Notes: generated from the letters alone by a model not told the origin. A stretch of 57,993 nucleotides of DNA from DSCS01 sp035391585 (GCA_964574875.1 CAZNOX010000011.1:1-57993), one strand, 5' to 3'. Positions 32,579-41,089 are shown, numbered from the stretch's first letter. Numbers and translations are program-made.

Positions 32579-33883
32579 ATGTCCTATTTCAAGGTCACCG
32601 GAGGGCGCCCCCTGAAAGGGGTCATCACGCCGGCCGGAAATAAAAACGAAGCTCTTCCCGTTATTGCAGCTTCCCTTTTGTCAACACAGGATATCTTCCT
32701 GGAGAATGTGCCTGATATCAAAGATGTCCATGTTCTCCTTGACCTCATCCGCTCCCTTGGCGTCACCGTGGAACGGATGGGATCTCACGAATGGAGGATC
32801 AACGCCTCATCTGTGGACTCCAGCGATCTTGATGACGGACTCTTCAAACAGCTGAGAGCCTCACTGACCCTCATCGGGCCGGTTCTGGCCAGAAAAGGGG
32901 AGGTGAGCTGCCCTCTTCCGGGAGGAGACAAGATCGGACGGAGACGGATCGACACCCACCTTCTTGTCATGGAGCAGCTGGGAGCGTCCATCAATCACGA
33001 CCAGGCCGCAGAACGTCTCTTTTTCTCTGTGAAGAAAGATGGCCTTGAGGGAGCATCCCTCCTCCTGGACGAACCCTCGGTGACAGCGACAGAGAATGCC
33101 ATTATGGCCGCGGTCAAAGCCCGCGGGCGTTCTGTCATCTATAATGCCGCGTGTGAGCCTCATGTCCAGGGACTCTGCGCCTTCCTCAACAGTCTGGGTG
33201 CCCGTATTGAAGGGGCCGGGACAAACCGGATCACCATTGACGGGGTGAGCGAGCTGTCAGGGGGGCGTTATCGTATCCAGTATGATTATATCGAAGTGGG
33301 GAGTTTCATGTCTCTGGCTGCTGTCACCGGCGGAGAACTGACTGTCGCTGATGTCTTCAAAGACAATGAGGAGTACTTTACGGTGATCTCCTCGGGATTC
33401 AAGCGCCTGGGGCTTCAATTTTCGAGGAAAGGGAAGGACCTTTTCATCCCCGGCGGGCAGATGATGCAGGTGAGGCCTGATTTTAAAGGCGCGATCCCCA
33501 CGATCAGCGACGGCCCGTGGCCCCTTTTTCCCGCTGACCTGACATCGGTCATCATCGTGGCCGCGACCCAGGCCGGGGGAAGCGTTATCGTTCATGAGAA
33601 GATGTTTGAAAGCCGGATGTTTTTTGTGGATAAACTCAAATACATGGGGGCCCAGATCGTTCTGTGCGACCCCCACCGCGTGGTGATCATCGGCCCCTCT
33701 CCGCTTCTGGGCAGTGAGGTCGTGAGCCCTGATATCAGAGCAGGGATCTCGCTGCTCATCGCAGCCCTGGGAGCCCGCGGCACTTCGGAGATCCATAACA
33801 TCGTCCAGATCGACAGGGGCTATGAGCATATTGATACGCGTCTTCAGGCCCTGGGAGCTGAGATCGAGCGGATCGGGGAGTAG
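32579..33883 (+). CDS. murA: UDP-N-acetylglucosamine 1-carboxyvinyltransferase MurA, Asp-type
   Basis: A 434-residue EPSP-synthase-fold enzyme that starts peptidoglycan synthesis by adding enolpyruvate to UDP-GlcNAc. AGNKNEALPVIAASLL contains Lys22 and Asn23 for substrate binding. The active-site loop reads LPGGDKIGRRRIDTH, with Asp117 where most MurA enzymes have the cysteine (Cys115 in Escherichia coli) that fosfomycin alkylates. Asp in this position is known from Mycobacterium, Chlamydia and Borrelia and gives an active, fosfomycin-insensitive enzyme. Other motifs, such as AATQAGGSVIVHEKMFESRMFFVDKL and DIRAGISLLIAALGARG, are normal. AGGAGG lies upstream of the ATG. Confidence 0.95.
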   Translation: MSYFKVTGGRPLKGVITPAGNKNEALPVIAASLLSTQDIFLENVPDIKDVHVLLDLIRSLGVTVERMGSHEWRINASSVDSSDLDDGLFKQLRASLTLIGPVLARKGEVSCPLPGGDKIGRRRIDTHLLVMEQLGASINHDQAAERLFFSVKKDGLEGASLLLDEPSVTATENAIMAAVKARGRSVIYNAACEPHVQGLCAFLNSLGARIEGAGTNRITIDGVSELSGGRYRIQYDYIEVGSFMSLAAVTGGELTVADVFKDNEEYFTVISSGFKRLGLQFSRKGKDLFIPGGQMMQVRPDFKGAIPTISDGPWPLFPADLTSVIIVAATQAGGSVIVHEKMFESRMFFVDKLKYMGAQIVLCDPHRVVIIGPSPLLGSEVVSPDIRAGISLLIAALGARGTSEIHNIVQIDRGYEHIDTRLQALGAEIERIGE

Positions 33884-33886
33884 GGG

Positions 33887-34249
33887 ATGATCGTCGTCAG
33901 AGGCGCGGTCAACATCCCCTCCAATACTGAAGATGAGATCCGCAAAGGGACACTGGAGCTGTTTCATGCCGTTCTGAAAGAATCCGGGGTCAAACCGTCC
34001 CGGGTCATCTCTCTTCTGATCAGCGCCACTCCCGACATCACAGCATCCTATCCGTGTGCTGCCATCAGAAACAGCGGTTACGAGACCCTTCCCATGCTGT
34101 GTGTCCAGGAGATGGATGTCGACGGGAGCCTGCCTCTGACCATCCGGTTTCTCCTCACGGCCCGCGGGCGAAACCGCCGTCTCTTCTGTTATCTGCGCGA
34201 GACATCCCGACTTCGCGGGGAGACCAACGGGCAGGGAGCTGTGCCGTGA
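33887..34249 (+). CDS. aroH: Chorismate mutase, AroH type
   Basis: A 120-residue monofunctional chorismate mutase of the Bacillus-type trimeric AroH fold, converting chorismate to prephenate for phenylalanine and tyrosine. VVRGAVNIPSNTEDEIRKGT starts with the active-site Arg; ISATPDITASYPCAAIR and MLCVQEMDVDGSLPLTIRFLL are family signatures. Located 3 nt after murA and overlapping thiN by 4 nt. With the aroE-aroK fusion it is the second shikimate-route gene in the window. Confidence 0.92.
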   Translation: MIVVRGAVNIPSNTEDEIRKGTLELFHAVLKESGVKPSRVISLLISATPDITASYPCAAIRNSGYETLPMLCVQEMDVDGSLPLTIRFLLTARGRNRRLFCYLRETSRLRGETNGQGAVP

Positions 34250-34905
34250 GGTCAGAGCACAAGAGGGAAGCTGCTCTCATCGCAGGACATGAGAAGCCTG
34301 ATTATCCTTTTCTCGCAAGGATCCTCTGGGAGCGGTTTGACCTCTTCGCCGCTGACCACGGGGCAGATGTCTGTCAACAACTTCACCTTTCTCCTTTGGC
34401 CCTCATCGGCGATTTTGATTCTCTCAGAGACATCTCTCTGATCGAGGGAGGCTCTGCTTCTGTCATGAGGCTTCCGGCGGAAAAAGATATCTCTGATCTC
34501 TTTTATGCCCTGGACTATATCCGTTCCCGTGACCAATATGACAATATCGTCCTCTTCAACGCCGATGGAGGACGTCCGGACCACTATTATTTCAATCTCA
34601 GAGCTGTGGAGCATTTCGGCCCTGAGGTCACTATGGCCACATCCCACGGGCTTCTTTCCCTTCTGATCCCGGGGCAGACGATAACACTCGATGCCCCGCA
34701 AGGGACTCTTTTCTCCCTTCTTCCCCTGGAACGCTCTTCCGATGTGAGCATTACAGACGCCCGGTATCCCCTGGACAAGGTCATCCTTGAACCGGATACC
34801 CTCTCTTTGAGCAATGTCAGCGGAAAAAGGACCAGGATCTCCTATTCAGAGGGGCGGATCCTGCTCTTCAGAGCCGGATTCCCCGAAGATTTCCCTATAA
34901 AGTGA
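34246..34905 (+). CDS. thiN: Thiamine pyrophosphokinase
   Basis: A 219-residue enzyme making thiamine diphosphate from thiamine and ATP. LIGDFDSL, AEKDISDLFYALDYI, GGRPDHYYFNLRAVEHF are the conserved motifs of the catalytic domain; the C-terminal half is the small beta domain that binds thiamine. GTG 34246 is the start, overlapping the aroH stop (GTGA). Its last 60 nt overlap the end of the opposite-strand HAD gene. Confidence 0.88.
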   Translation: MRSEHKREAALIAGHEKPDYPFLARILWERFDLFAADHGADVCQQLHLSPLALIGDFDSLRDISLIEGGSASVMRLPAEKDISDLFYALDYIRSRDQYDNIVLFNADGGRPDHYYFNLRAVEHFGPEVTMATSHGLLSLLIPGQTITLDAPQGTLFSLLPLERSSDVSITDARYPLDKVILEPDTLSLSNVSGKRTRISYSEGRILLFRAGFPEDFPIK

Positions 34906-35553
34906 TGACGACGGGGCATCAAGAAGTGACCTGTAGTCCCTGATCACAGGGAAGGGGAGGTCTCTTCCGTTTTCTGTAAAATCGAGCCCGGTGATCCCGA
35001 TGAAGGGGATCTGATGGTCACGGGCAGCTTCAAAATCACTGACTGTATCTCCAAAATAGAGGACCATGGCCGGATCCACAGGAGAAAACACTTCAAGGGC
35101 CTTTCGGATCGTTTCAGATTTTGTCAGGGAATCATCCCCGAATCCGCCTTCAAGATCGATCCTGCTCAGCCTGGAAAACGTGAGTTTGTGTCGGGATCCT
35201 TCACGAGTGTTCCCTGTAGCCAGGCCGATCCCGATCCGTGACTTCAAGCATTGCTTTAACATATCATCGGCACCGGGGAGGAGCTCCCATGAGTAATCCG
35301 GGGCGGTTTGACTGAGGGATGCTGAAAAAAGCGAGCGAAAATCCTGCCACAAAGTATCCGTGAAAGCGATTCCGAACTGTCTGCAAAACGCCGTGAAGAC
35401 ACCGAGATCCGTCATCCCGCGAAGGGAAAAGCAGAACTCCCCTGTCATGAGAGCAGGGAAGAGGGACGAGAGAGCATGAAAAAAGGCCTCTTTTCCCGCT
35501 TTATTGATACGGATCAGCGTTCCGTCGATATCAAAAAGAATGAGTCTCTTCAT
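34846..35553 (-). CDS. HAD-family phosphatase
   Basis: A 235-residue hydrolase of the phosphoglycolate-phosphatase-like HAD group. Motif I LFDIDGTLI at the N-terminus, motif II LATGNT, motif III lysine in SLTKSETI, and motif IV YFGDTVSDFEAAR. A helical cap lies between motifs I and II. The substrate is not evident. I use ATG 35553: the -10 box on this strand lies 6 nt before it, so the mRNA would be leaderless, and a longer reading upstream would include the promoter. Its C-terminus overlaps thiN tail to tail. Confidence 0.88.
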   Translation of the reverse strand: MKRLILFDIDGTLIRINKAGKEAFFHALSSLFPALMTGEFCFSLRGMTDLGVFTAFCRQFGIAFTDTLWQDFRSLFSASLSQTAPDYSWELLPGADDMLKQCLKSRIGIGLATGNTREGSRHKLTFSRLSRIDLEGGFGDDSLTKSETIRKALEVFSPVDPAMVLYFGDTVSDFEAARDHQIPFIGITGLDFTENGRDLPFPVIRDYRSLLDAPSSSLYREIFGESGSEEQDPPL

Positions 35554-35559
35554 CAGTCG

Positions 35560-35588
35560 ATTATACAGGAAAAAAAGACGTAAGACAA
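35560..35588 (-). promoter_or_regulatory. Promoter of the HAD gene, abutting its start codon
   Basis: Read on the minus strand: TTGTCT (35588-35583), 17-nt spacer, consensus TATAAT (35565-35560), then CGACTG and the ATG. It stands back to back with the promoter at 35590-35618. Confidence 0.78.
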
Positions 35589-35589
35589 C

Positions 35590-35618
35590 TTGACAATTCA
35601 AACAATGTATATTATAAT
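35590..35618 (+). promoter_or_regulatory. Consensus promoter of the Xre-MutL gene
   Basis: TTGACA (35590-35595), exactly 17 nt, TATAAT (35613-35618): both boxes match the sigma70 consensus, the strongest promoter in the window. AAAGGAGG precedes ATG 35654. Confidence 0.88.
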
Positions 35619-35625
35619 ATACATT
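35604..35625. promoter_or_regulatory. Perfect 22-bp palindrome over the -10 box, putative operator
   Basis: The half-site AATGTATATTA (35604-35614) is followed at once by its exact reverse complement TAATATACATT (35615-35625). It covers the whole -10 box of the promoter of a gene that encodes an N-terminal Xre helix-turn-helix, so self-repression is likely. A looser ACAT...ATGT dyad overlaps at 35621-35638. Confidence 0.75.
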
Positions 35626-35653
35626 ATATACTATATGTTACAAAGGAGGCGTT

Positions 35654-38600
35654 ATGGACGGTGAAAGGATCAGAAAATATCGTGAATCAGCCGGGTACAC
35701 ACAGGAGAGCCTGGCCTCTGAACTGGGAATCAGCAGGCAGACCGTGGCTCTCATCGAAGGAGGGCGATACAATCCCTCCTTGAAGATCTGCCTGAAAATG
35801 GCCCAGATCTTCGGCCGCTCCCTGGATGACCTGTTCGGAAGCAGCGGAAGGGATCCTTTGGAGAACGAAGAGGCTTTTGCTGTCGTGGATATCGGAAGTA
35901 CAGCCACAAAGGCAGTCCTCCTCACAAAAGAGGGAAAACAATGGGTCGTGGCGGCGGACTCCTATGTCAAGACGACCGTGGAGGACCCTGAAAATGATGT
36001 CACGGCGGGTGTATCAGCTGCTTTACGGGAGATCGATACCCGGTACAAGGGAAAAAAGATCCTCACGTCTGCGGGAAAGCCCACCATTCCTCTTCTGGCC
36101 ACGAGTTCCGCCGGAGGAGGGCTTCAGATCGCCGTATTCGGTATCTCGTCCACAGATACAGGCGAAGTCGCATCCCAGTCTGCGAACGGAGCCGGAGGAG
36201 TCATCCTCAGACGCTTCACCATCGATGATGAACTCCCTGTGATCGAACGCATGCGGTTTCTCCATGATATCCATCCCGATATGATCCTCATGGCCGGAGG
36301 GATCGACGGCGGAAATATTGCAGGCGTGGTGCGTCTTGCCGAGATCCTGGCCCTTTCCGAACCCACCATGAAGTATTCCCGCCAGGAGCGTCCCCCTGTG
36401 GTCTTTGCAGGGAACTCCAATGCCCGGGACCTGGTGACAAAGACCCTGGACGGTTTTGAGTGTCATGTGACGGAGAATATCCGCCCCTCTCTTGACAAGA
36501 CGAATATCTTCCCGGCCCAGGCCTCCATCCATCACCTCTTTCTCAACCATGTCATGGAAAAAGCCCCCGGCTATCCCAAATTGAAAAAATGGGCGGGGGA
36601 GCATATCCTCCCCACACCTGTGGGTGTGGAGAAGATCCTCTCTCTCTATGGGGAGCTGAAACGCAAAAACGTGGTCATGGCCGATATGGGAGGAGCGACG
36701 ACAGATATCTTCTCCAACATCATCGGAGAATACAACCGGACTGTGGCCGCTAATATCGGGATGAGCTATTCACTGGGACAGATCTTTAAAGAGGCCGGTG
36801 AGGAGAAGACTTCGGGACGTCTGGAAGCTCCGCTCTCCTGCGATACCGTCCGCCGATACTGCGGGAACAAGATGCTCTACCCCACGCGTCTTCCGGAAAA
36901 AGAGTGGGAGATCGAGGCTGAACAGCATATGGCTGTCCTGGGGCTCCAGCTGGCCTGGGAGCAGCATCAGAAGACGAATTTCAGGCTGATGAAGGTGGGC
37001 TTCCTGGACAGGCGCCGCCGGGACCCGAGTTATGATCCCTTTGCGGAGGTCCTTGCCATACGCAATACCCCGAAATCATTTCAGTTTACGGATATCGACC
37101 TCTTCATCGGCTCCGGGGGAGTCCTCTCCCATACACGGCAGGATGCTGAAGCCATCCATATGCTTCTGGACGGGTTCCTGCCCCAGGGGATCACCACGCT
37201 GGCTGTGGACAAAGGCTTCCGCAGCCCTCATTTCGGGATTCTGAGCACACTGACTCCCACTGAGGCCCTGGACGCTTTTATCAGGACCAGCCTCAGAGAG
37301 ATCGCCTACGTCCTGGCCCCCAACGGAAAATATGATGAAAAGAAGAGCGCCCTGACCCTGATCCGCGAAGACGGCGCCGTGGCCTCAGAAGTCGCCTGGG
37401 GTTCCCTTCTTTTCTATCCCCAGGGGCTCAAAGCCAGGGTCATTCCTGCCAAAAACGTCTCCCTGGATAAAAACGGCAGCGAATTCTCCATCGATTCAGC
37501 CCTTCCCGTGGTCATCGACTGCCGTGGACGAGGGCGGTCGTACAACGGAAAACCCTTCACAGCCTATGTCCCCCTGTATCAACGTGAGACAGAGCCCGAA
37601 ACGGAGGCTCCGGAAGAGAAGGCCTCCGTGGAAAATGATATCACCATCACTCTTCCCCGGAGAATGCCCTATAAAGGGGAACTCTTTGTCAAGAAGGGGG
37701 ACGAGGTGTTCCCCGAAACACCTGTGGGAGAAAACAATATGACTCCGCCGCGGATCTTCATGGTGGACCTCCGGCGCCTTCTGGGATACGACATCAAAGC
37801 GGACAAAGAGGAGCTTCTGGCGGGGGTCATCGTGAAAGAGGACGATATCGTGGCCACCCATGCGAAAGTCTTTGACGGACTCATCGGAAAGAAGCATCAT
37901 GTCCTGAAGACACCGGTGCGCGGCCGCGTTCTCGCCGTGGAGGAAAACGGCATCATCATCCTGGAAGAGATCCAGGACTACTCCACAAAACCCGTGACCA
38001 TCCCGCTGGCTGAGATCCTCAATATCCGCCCGCGCCATATGAAAGGGCACCTTTCAGTGAAAGAGGGGGACTTCATCGAAAAGGGGATGCACTTGGTCAA
38101 ACTCTCGCAGGAGACCCTCACCATGAGAGAATCTCCCGACCTGAAAGCGCCTGTCACGGGAATCGTCAGGAACATCGACCTGGACGAGGGAACAGTCACG
38201 ATCCAGTACGATTTCAACCCCCTCAAGACTCATGCGTTCGTCAAAGGGAGTGTCAAAGAGGTCCTCCCCGGATATGAAGCTCTCATCGAAGCACGGGGCC
38301 ACCGTCTAACAGGGCGGATCGGTTTCGGGCATGAGCATTGGGGAGAACTTGCTCCCTGGGAGACAGAAGACAAAGAGGGGAAGGTCCTCTTTCTCAACGG
38401 TGAAGTGACACTGGCCCATCTCAGGGCTTGCCAGGAGAAGAATGTCCGGGGGCTTGTGGCTCCGGCAATGGACCTCTCTGACTGGAGGACATTCTTCGGG
38501 GAGGAGCTTGGAAGCGCCATCACCGGTGATGAAAACCTGGGATTCACCCTTCTCATCACCAGGGGATTCGGGAAGGGTTCCCTGGGCAAAGAGACGCGGG

Positions 38601-38698
38601 CTTTCCTGGAAAAACATACAGGGGAGATGAGCAGCATCAGCGGCCGGACACAGATCCGGGCGGGAGTGATCCGTCCTTTCCTCCTCATCAACGGATGA
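35654..38698 (+). CDS. Xre helix-turn-helix fused to MutL/GlmL-family protein with a long C-terminal extension
   Basis: A 1014-residue protein. Residues 1-62 are an Xre-type DNA-binding domain (RKYRESAGYTQESLASELGISRQTVALIEGG region). Residues about 73-540 are the MutL/GlmL ATPase fold: phosphate-binding VVDIGSTATKAV (77-88), ADMGGATTD (343-351) and GSGGVLSHTR (486-495). GlmL proteins accompany cobalamin-dependent glutamate mutase and related aminomutases, probably as reactivating chaperones. The last 400 residues contain hybrid-barrel-like phrases (GELFVKKGDEVFPETPVGEN; LSVKEGDFIEKGMHLVKL) without a biotinylation motif. No mutase gene is in view. The gene sits behind a consensus promoter with a palindrome on its -10. 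Confidence 0.82.
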   Translation: MDGERIRKYRESAGYTQESLASELGISRQTVALIEGGRYNPSLKICLKMAQIFGRSLDDLFGSSGRDPLENEEAFAVVDIGSTATKAVLLTKEGKQWVVAADSYVKTTVEDPENDVTAGVSAALREIDTRYKGKKILTSAGKPTIPLLATSSAGGGLQIAVFGISSTDTGEVASQSANGAGGVILRRFTIDDELPVIERMRFLHDIHPDMILMAGGIDGGNIAGVVRLAEILALSEPTMKYSRQERPPVVFAGNSNARDLVTKTLDGFECHVTENIRPSLDKTNIFPAQASIHHLFLNHVMEKAPGYPKLKKWAGEHILPTPVGVEKILSLYGELKRKNVVMADMGGATTDIFSNIIGEYNRTVAANIGMSYSLGQIFKEAGEEKTSGRLEAPLSCDTVRRYCGNKMLYPTRLPEKEWEIEAEQHMAVLGLQLAWEQHQKTNFRLMKVGFLDRRRRDPSYDPFAEVLAIRNTPKSFQFTDIDLFIGSGGVLSHTRQDAEAIHMLLDGFLPQGITTLAVDKGFRSPHFGILSTLTPTEALDAFIRTSLREIAYVLAPNGKYDEKKSALTLIREDGAVASEVAWGSLLFYPQGLKARVIPAKNVSLDKNGSEFSIDSALPVVIDCRGRGRSYNGKPFTAYVPLYQRETEPETEAPEEKASVENDITITLPRRMPYKGELFVKKGDEVFPETPVGENNMTPPRIFMVDLRRLLGYDIKADKEELLAGVIVKEDDIVATHAKVFDGLIGKKHHVLKTPVRGRVLAVEENGIIILEEIQDYSTKPVTIPLAEILNIRPRHMKGHLSVKEGDFIEKGMHLVKLSQETLTMRESPDLKAPVTGIVRNIDLDEGTVTIQYDFNPLKTHAFVKGSVKEVLPGYEALIEARGHRLTGRIGFGHEHWGELAPWETEDKEGKVLFLNGEVTLAHLRACQEKNVRGLVAPAMDLSDWRTFFGEELGSAITGDENLGFTLLITRGFGKGSLGKETRAFLEKHTGEMSSISGRTQIRAGVIRPFLLING

Positions 38699-38708
38699 CC
38701 ATCCCTCG

Positions 38709-38737
38709 TTGACTTTTCAACGGGCCTATGATATGAT
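38709..38737 (+). promoter_or_regulatory. Promoter for kdsA-kdsD-kdsC-valS
   Basis: TTGACT (38709-38714), 17-nt spacer, TATGAT (38732-38737). The leader to ATG 38787 is about 43 nt and contains a hairpin and a GAGGGAGGG ribosome site. Confidence 0.72.
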
Positions 38738-38740
38738 TTC

Positions 38741-38763
38741 GGTGGGGTCAGAAGGGCCCCGCC
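38741..38763 (+). other. Hairpin at the 5' end of the kdsA message
   Basis: GGTGGGG (38741-38747) pairs with CCCCGCC (38757-38763), 7 pairs with one G-T. It covers the predicted transcript 5' end and may stabilise it. Weakly supported. Confidence 0.35.
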
Positions 38764-38786
38764 GTTATTTAAACGAGGGAGGGCTC

Positions 38787-39611
38787 ATGTCTGTTTCAAT
38801 TCAAAATCATACGCTTTCCAACGGATCTCCATTTTTCCTCATCGCAGGCCCGTGTGTCATCGAAGGGGAGAAGATGGTGCTCGATATCGCAGAGGATCTT
38901 CAGAAGATCTGCAGAGACAAAGGCATCTTTTTTATCTTCAAAGCCTCTTTTGACAAAGCGAACAGGTCGTCTGTGGAGAGTTACCGCGGACCCGGCCCGG
39001 AGGAAGGGCTGCGTATCCTTCAAAAGGTCAAAGACGAGTTGGGGTTGCCCGTTGTCACCGACATTCATACCGAGGAACAGGCCAGGGCGGCCGCCCAGGT
39101 GGTGGATATGATCCAGATCCCCGCATTTCTCTGCCGCCAGACTGACCTTCTTCTGGAAGCGGGAAAGACCGGGATCCCCGTCAATATTAAAAAGGGGCAG
39201 TTTCTGGCACCCTGGGACATGACTCACGCCGCTGCCAAGGTCGCTTCGACGGGCAATGAGAAGATCCTTCTCACCGAGCGCGGGGCAAGTTTCGGATATA
39301 ATAATCTGATCACCGACATCCGCTCCCTGGTGGTGATGCGCCAGACGGGATATCCGGTCGTCTTTGATGCGACTCACAGTGTCCAGCAGCCCGGCGGACT
39401 GGGAAGCCGGAGCGGGGGGAACCGCGAATATGTCTATCCTCTGGCGAAAGCCGCTCTTACCGCACGGATCGCCGGGCTTTTCATGGAAGTGCATCCTGAA
39501 CCCGACAAGGGGCTTTCAGACGGTCCCAACATGGTCCCCCTGAGGGACCTGCCCGGGATGCTCGATTTTCTGAAAAGACTCGATGCCCTTGTCAAGGAGG
39601 AGGATCTATGA
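38787..39611 (+). CDS. kdsA: 3-deoxy-8-phosphooctulonate synthase (KDO8P synthase)
   Basis: A 274-residue TIM-barrel aldolase that condenses phosphoenolpyruvate with arabinose 5-phosphate. LIAGPCVIEG, FKASFDKANRSSVESYRGPG, VVTDIHTEEQA, IQIPAFLCRQTDLL, KKGQFLAPWDM and FDATHSVQQPGG are characteristic. Asn appears in the DKANRSS segment; metal-dependent forms have Cys in the AGPCVIE position, and Cys is present here, so a metal-dependent type is plausible. Start ATG 38787 after GAGGGAGGG. First of three KDO genes joined by ATGA overlaps. Confidence 0.95.
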   Translation: MSVSIQNHTLSNGSPFFLIAGPCVIEGEKMVLDIAEDLQKICRDKGIFFIFKASFDKANRSSVESYRGPGPEEGLRILQKVKDELGLPVVTDIHTEEQARAAAQVVDMIQIPAFLCRQTDLLLEAGKTGIPVNIKKGQFLAPWDMTHAAAKVASTGNEKILLTERGASFGYNNLITDIRSLVVMRQTGYPVVFDATHSVQQPGGLGSRSGGNREYVYPLAKAALTARIAGLFMEVHPEPDKGLSDGPNMVPLRDLPGMLDFLKRLDALVKEEDL

Positions 39612-40564
39612 AAGAGTCTGCTCGCCGTGTCCTGGACGTGGAGCTTGACGCGCTGAAAAAGCTCTACGACCGGATCGACGGCCACTTTTTCCATGCCGTG
39701 ACACTTCTGGCATCGGTGAAGGGAAGCGTCGTCATCACCGGCATGGGCAAGTCCGGCCTGGTGGGACGCAAGATCTCGGCCACATTGGCCAGCACCGGGA
39801 CGCCCTCATTCTTTCTTCATCCTGCTGAAGCCTCTCACGGCGATCTCGGAATGATCCGTCAGGAAGACCTGGTCATCGCCATATCCAACAGCGGAGAGAC
39901 CGAGGAACTCATCAAGATCCTGCCCACATTGAAACGTATGGGGATCCCGCTCATCGCCATTACCGGAAAAAAAGAGTCCACCCTCGCCCGGTACAGTGAC
40001 GAAGTCCTGGATATCTCCGTGGAAAAAGAGGCCTGCCCCCTTAATCTGGCGCCCACCGCATCCACAACGGTGACTCTGGTCCTGGGGGATATGCTGGCCA
40101 TCACGCTCCTTGAGGAGAAGGGGTTCAAGGCAGAGGATTTTGCCCTCTACCATCCGGGAGGGGCCCTGGGCAAGAAGCTCCTGCTCACGGTGGCCGACCT
40201 CATGGTCACGGGAGAAGCCATCCCCCGTGTCTCGCCGGAGACTCCTCTGAAAGAAGCCATCTATGAGATCTCCTCCAAAGGGAAGGGGATGACCACGGTG
40301 GCCGACGGGTCAGGACGGCTGCTTGGGATCTTTACAGACGGGGATTTCAAGCGTTTTCTCCAGACCCATGACTCTCTCAACGGGGTTCTTATGAAAGATG
40401 TCATGATCCATCATCCCAAGACGGTCACCGAAGCGAAATTGGCTGCCTATGCCCTCAAAGCCATGGAAGACCACAACATCACATCTCTGGTGGTGGTGGA
40501 CGGGGATGAAATCATCCAGGGTGTGATCCATATCCACGATATCCTCAAAGCGGGGCTCTTATGA
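39608..40564 (+). CDS. kdsD: Arabinose-5-phosphate isomerase
   Basis: A 318-residue isomerase that supplies arabinose 5-phosphate from ribulose 5-phosphate. The SIS domain includes GMGKSGLVGRKISATLASTGT, LHPAEASHGDLGMI, ISNSGETEELI and YHPGGALGKKLL; two CBS domains follow (from about residue 200), with MTTVADGSGRLLGIFTDGDFKR and HNITSLVVVDGDEIIQGVIH. ATGA overlaps on both sides couple it to kdsA and kdsC. Confidence 0.94.
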   Translation: MKESARRVLDVELDALKKLYDRIDGHFFHAVTLLASVKGSVVITGMGKSGLVGRKISATLASTGTPSFFLHPAEASHGDLGMIRQEDLVIAISNSGETEELIKILPTLKRMGIPLIAITGKKESTLARYSDEVLDISVEKEACPLNLAPTASTTVTLVLGDMLAITLLEEKGFKAEDFALYHPGGALGKKLLLTVADLMVTGEAIPRVSPETPLKEAIYEISSKGKGMTTVADGSGRLLGIFTDGDFKRFLQTHDSLNGVLMKDVMIHHPKTVTEAKLAAYALKAMEDHNITSLVVVDGDEIIQGVIHIHDILKAGLL

Positions 40565-41067
40565 CATTCGAAGACCAGCTGAGAAAGATCAAACTGATCA
40601 TCTTTGACGTGGACGGAGTCCTCACCGACGGATCCCTCTACCTTGATGACGAAGGGCGGGAATACAAGGCCTTTCATTCCCGCGACGGGCTGGGGATGAA
40701 GATGCTCCTCTCAAAGGGGATCGTCCTGGCCATCGTCACCGGACGCCGCTCGCGTCTGGTGGACCGGCGGGCCCGGGATCTGGGGATCACCGAGGTCTAC
40801 CAGGGGATCAAAGACAAACTTGCCGTTTTTGAGACGTTAAAAGAGAAATTCCATATCGGCGATGACGAGACGGCCTGTGTCGGGGACGATATCCCCGAAC
40901 TGGAGATCTTTCAGCGGGCCGGCATCGCTTTTACCGTTTCCGACGCCCACGAACGTATGAAAGAGGAGGCCGACTATGTCACCCGCCTCCCCGGAGGACG
41001 CGGCGCCGTGCGTGAAATCACCGATCTTATCATGAAGGCCCATGGTTGGGACCCTTTTATACCCTGA
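40561..41067 (+). CDS. kdsC: 3-deoxy-D-manno-octulosonate 8-phosphate phosphatase
   Basis: A 168-residue capless HAD phosphatase releasing KDO. LIIFDVDGVLTDG is motif I, FHSRDGLGMKML the KdsC-specific loop, VTGRRS motif II and CVGDDIPELEIF motif IV. It completes KDO synthesis; the activating enzyme KdsB is not in the window. Overlaps kdsD by 4 nt and lies 22 nt before valS. Confidence 0.95.
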   Translation: MTFEDQLRKIKLIIFDVDGVLTDGSLYLDDEGREYKAFHSRDGLGMKMLLSKGIVLAIVTGRRSRLVDRRARDLGITEVYQGIKDKLAVFETLKEKFHIGDDETACVGDDIPELEIFQRAGIAFTVSDAHERMKEEADYVTRLPGGRGAVREITDLIMKAHGWDPFIP

Positions 41068-41089
41068 CAACAACGAGGAGGATCACACG

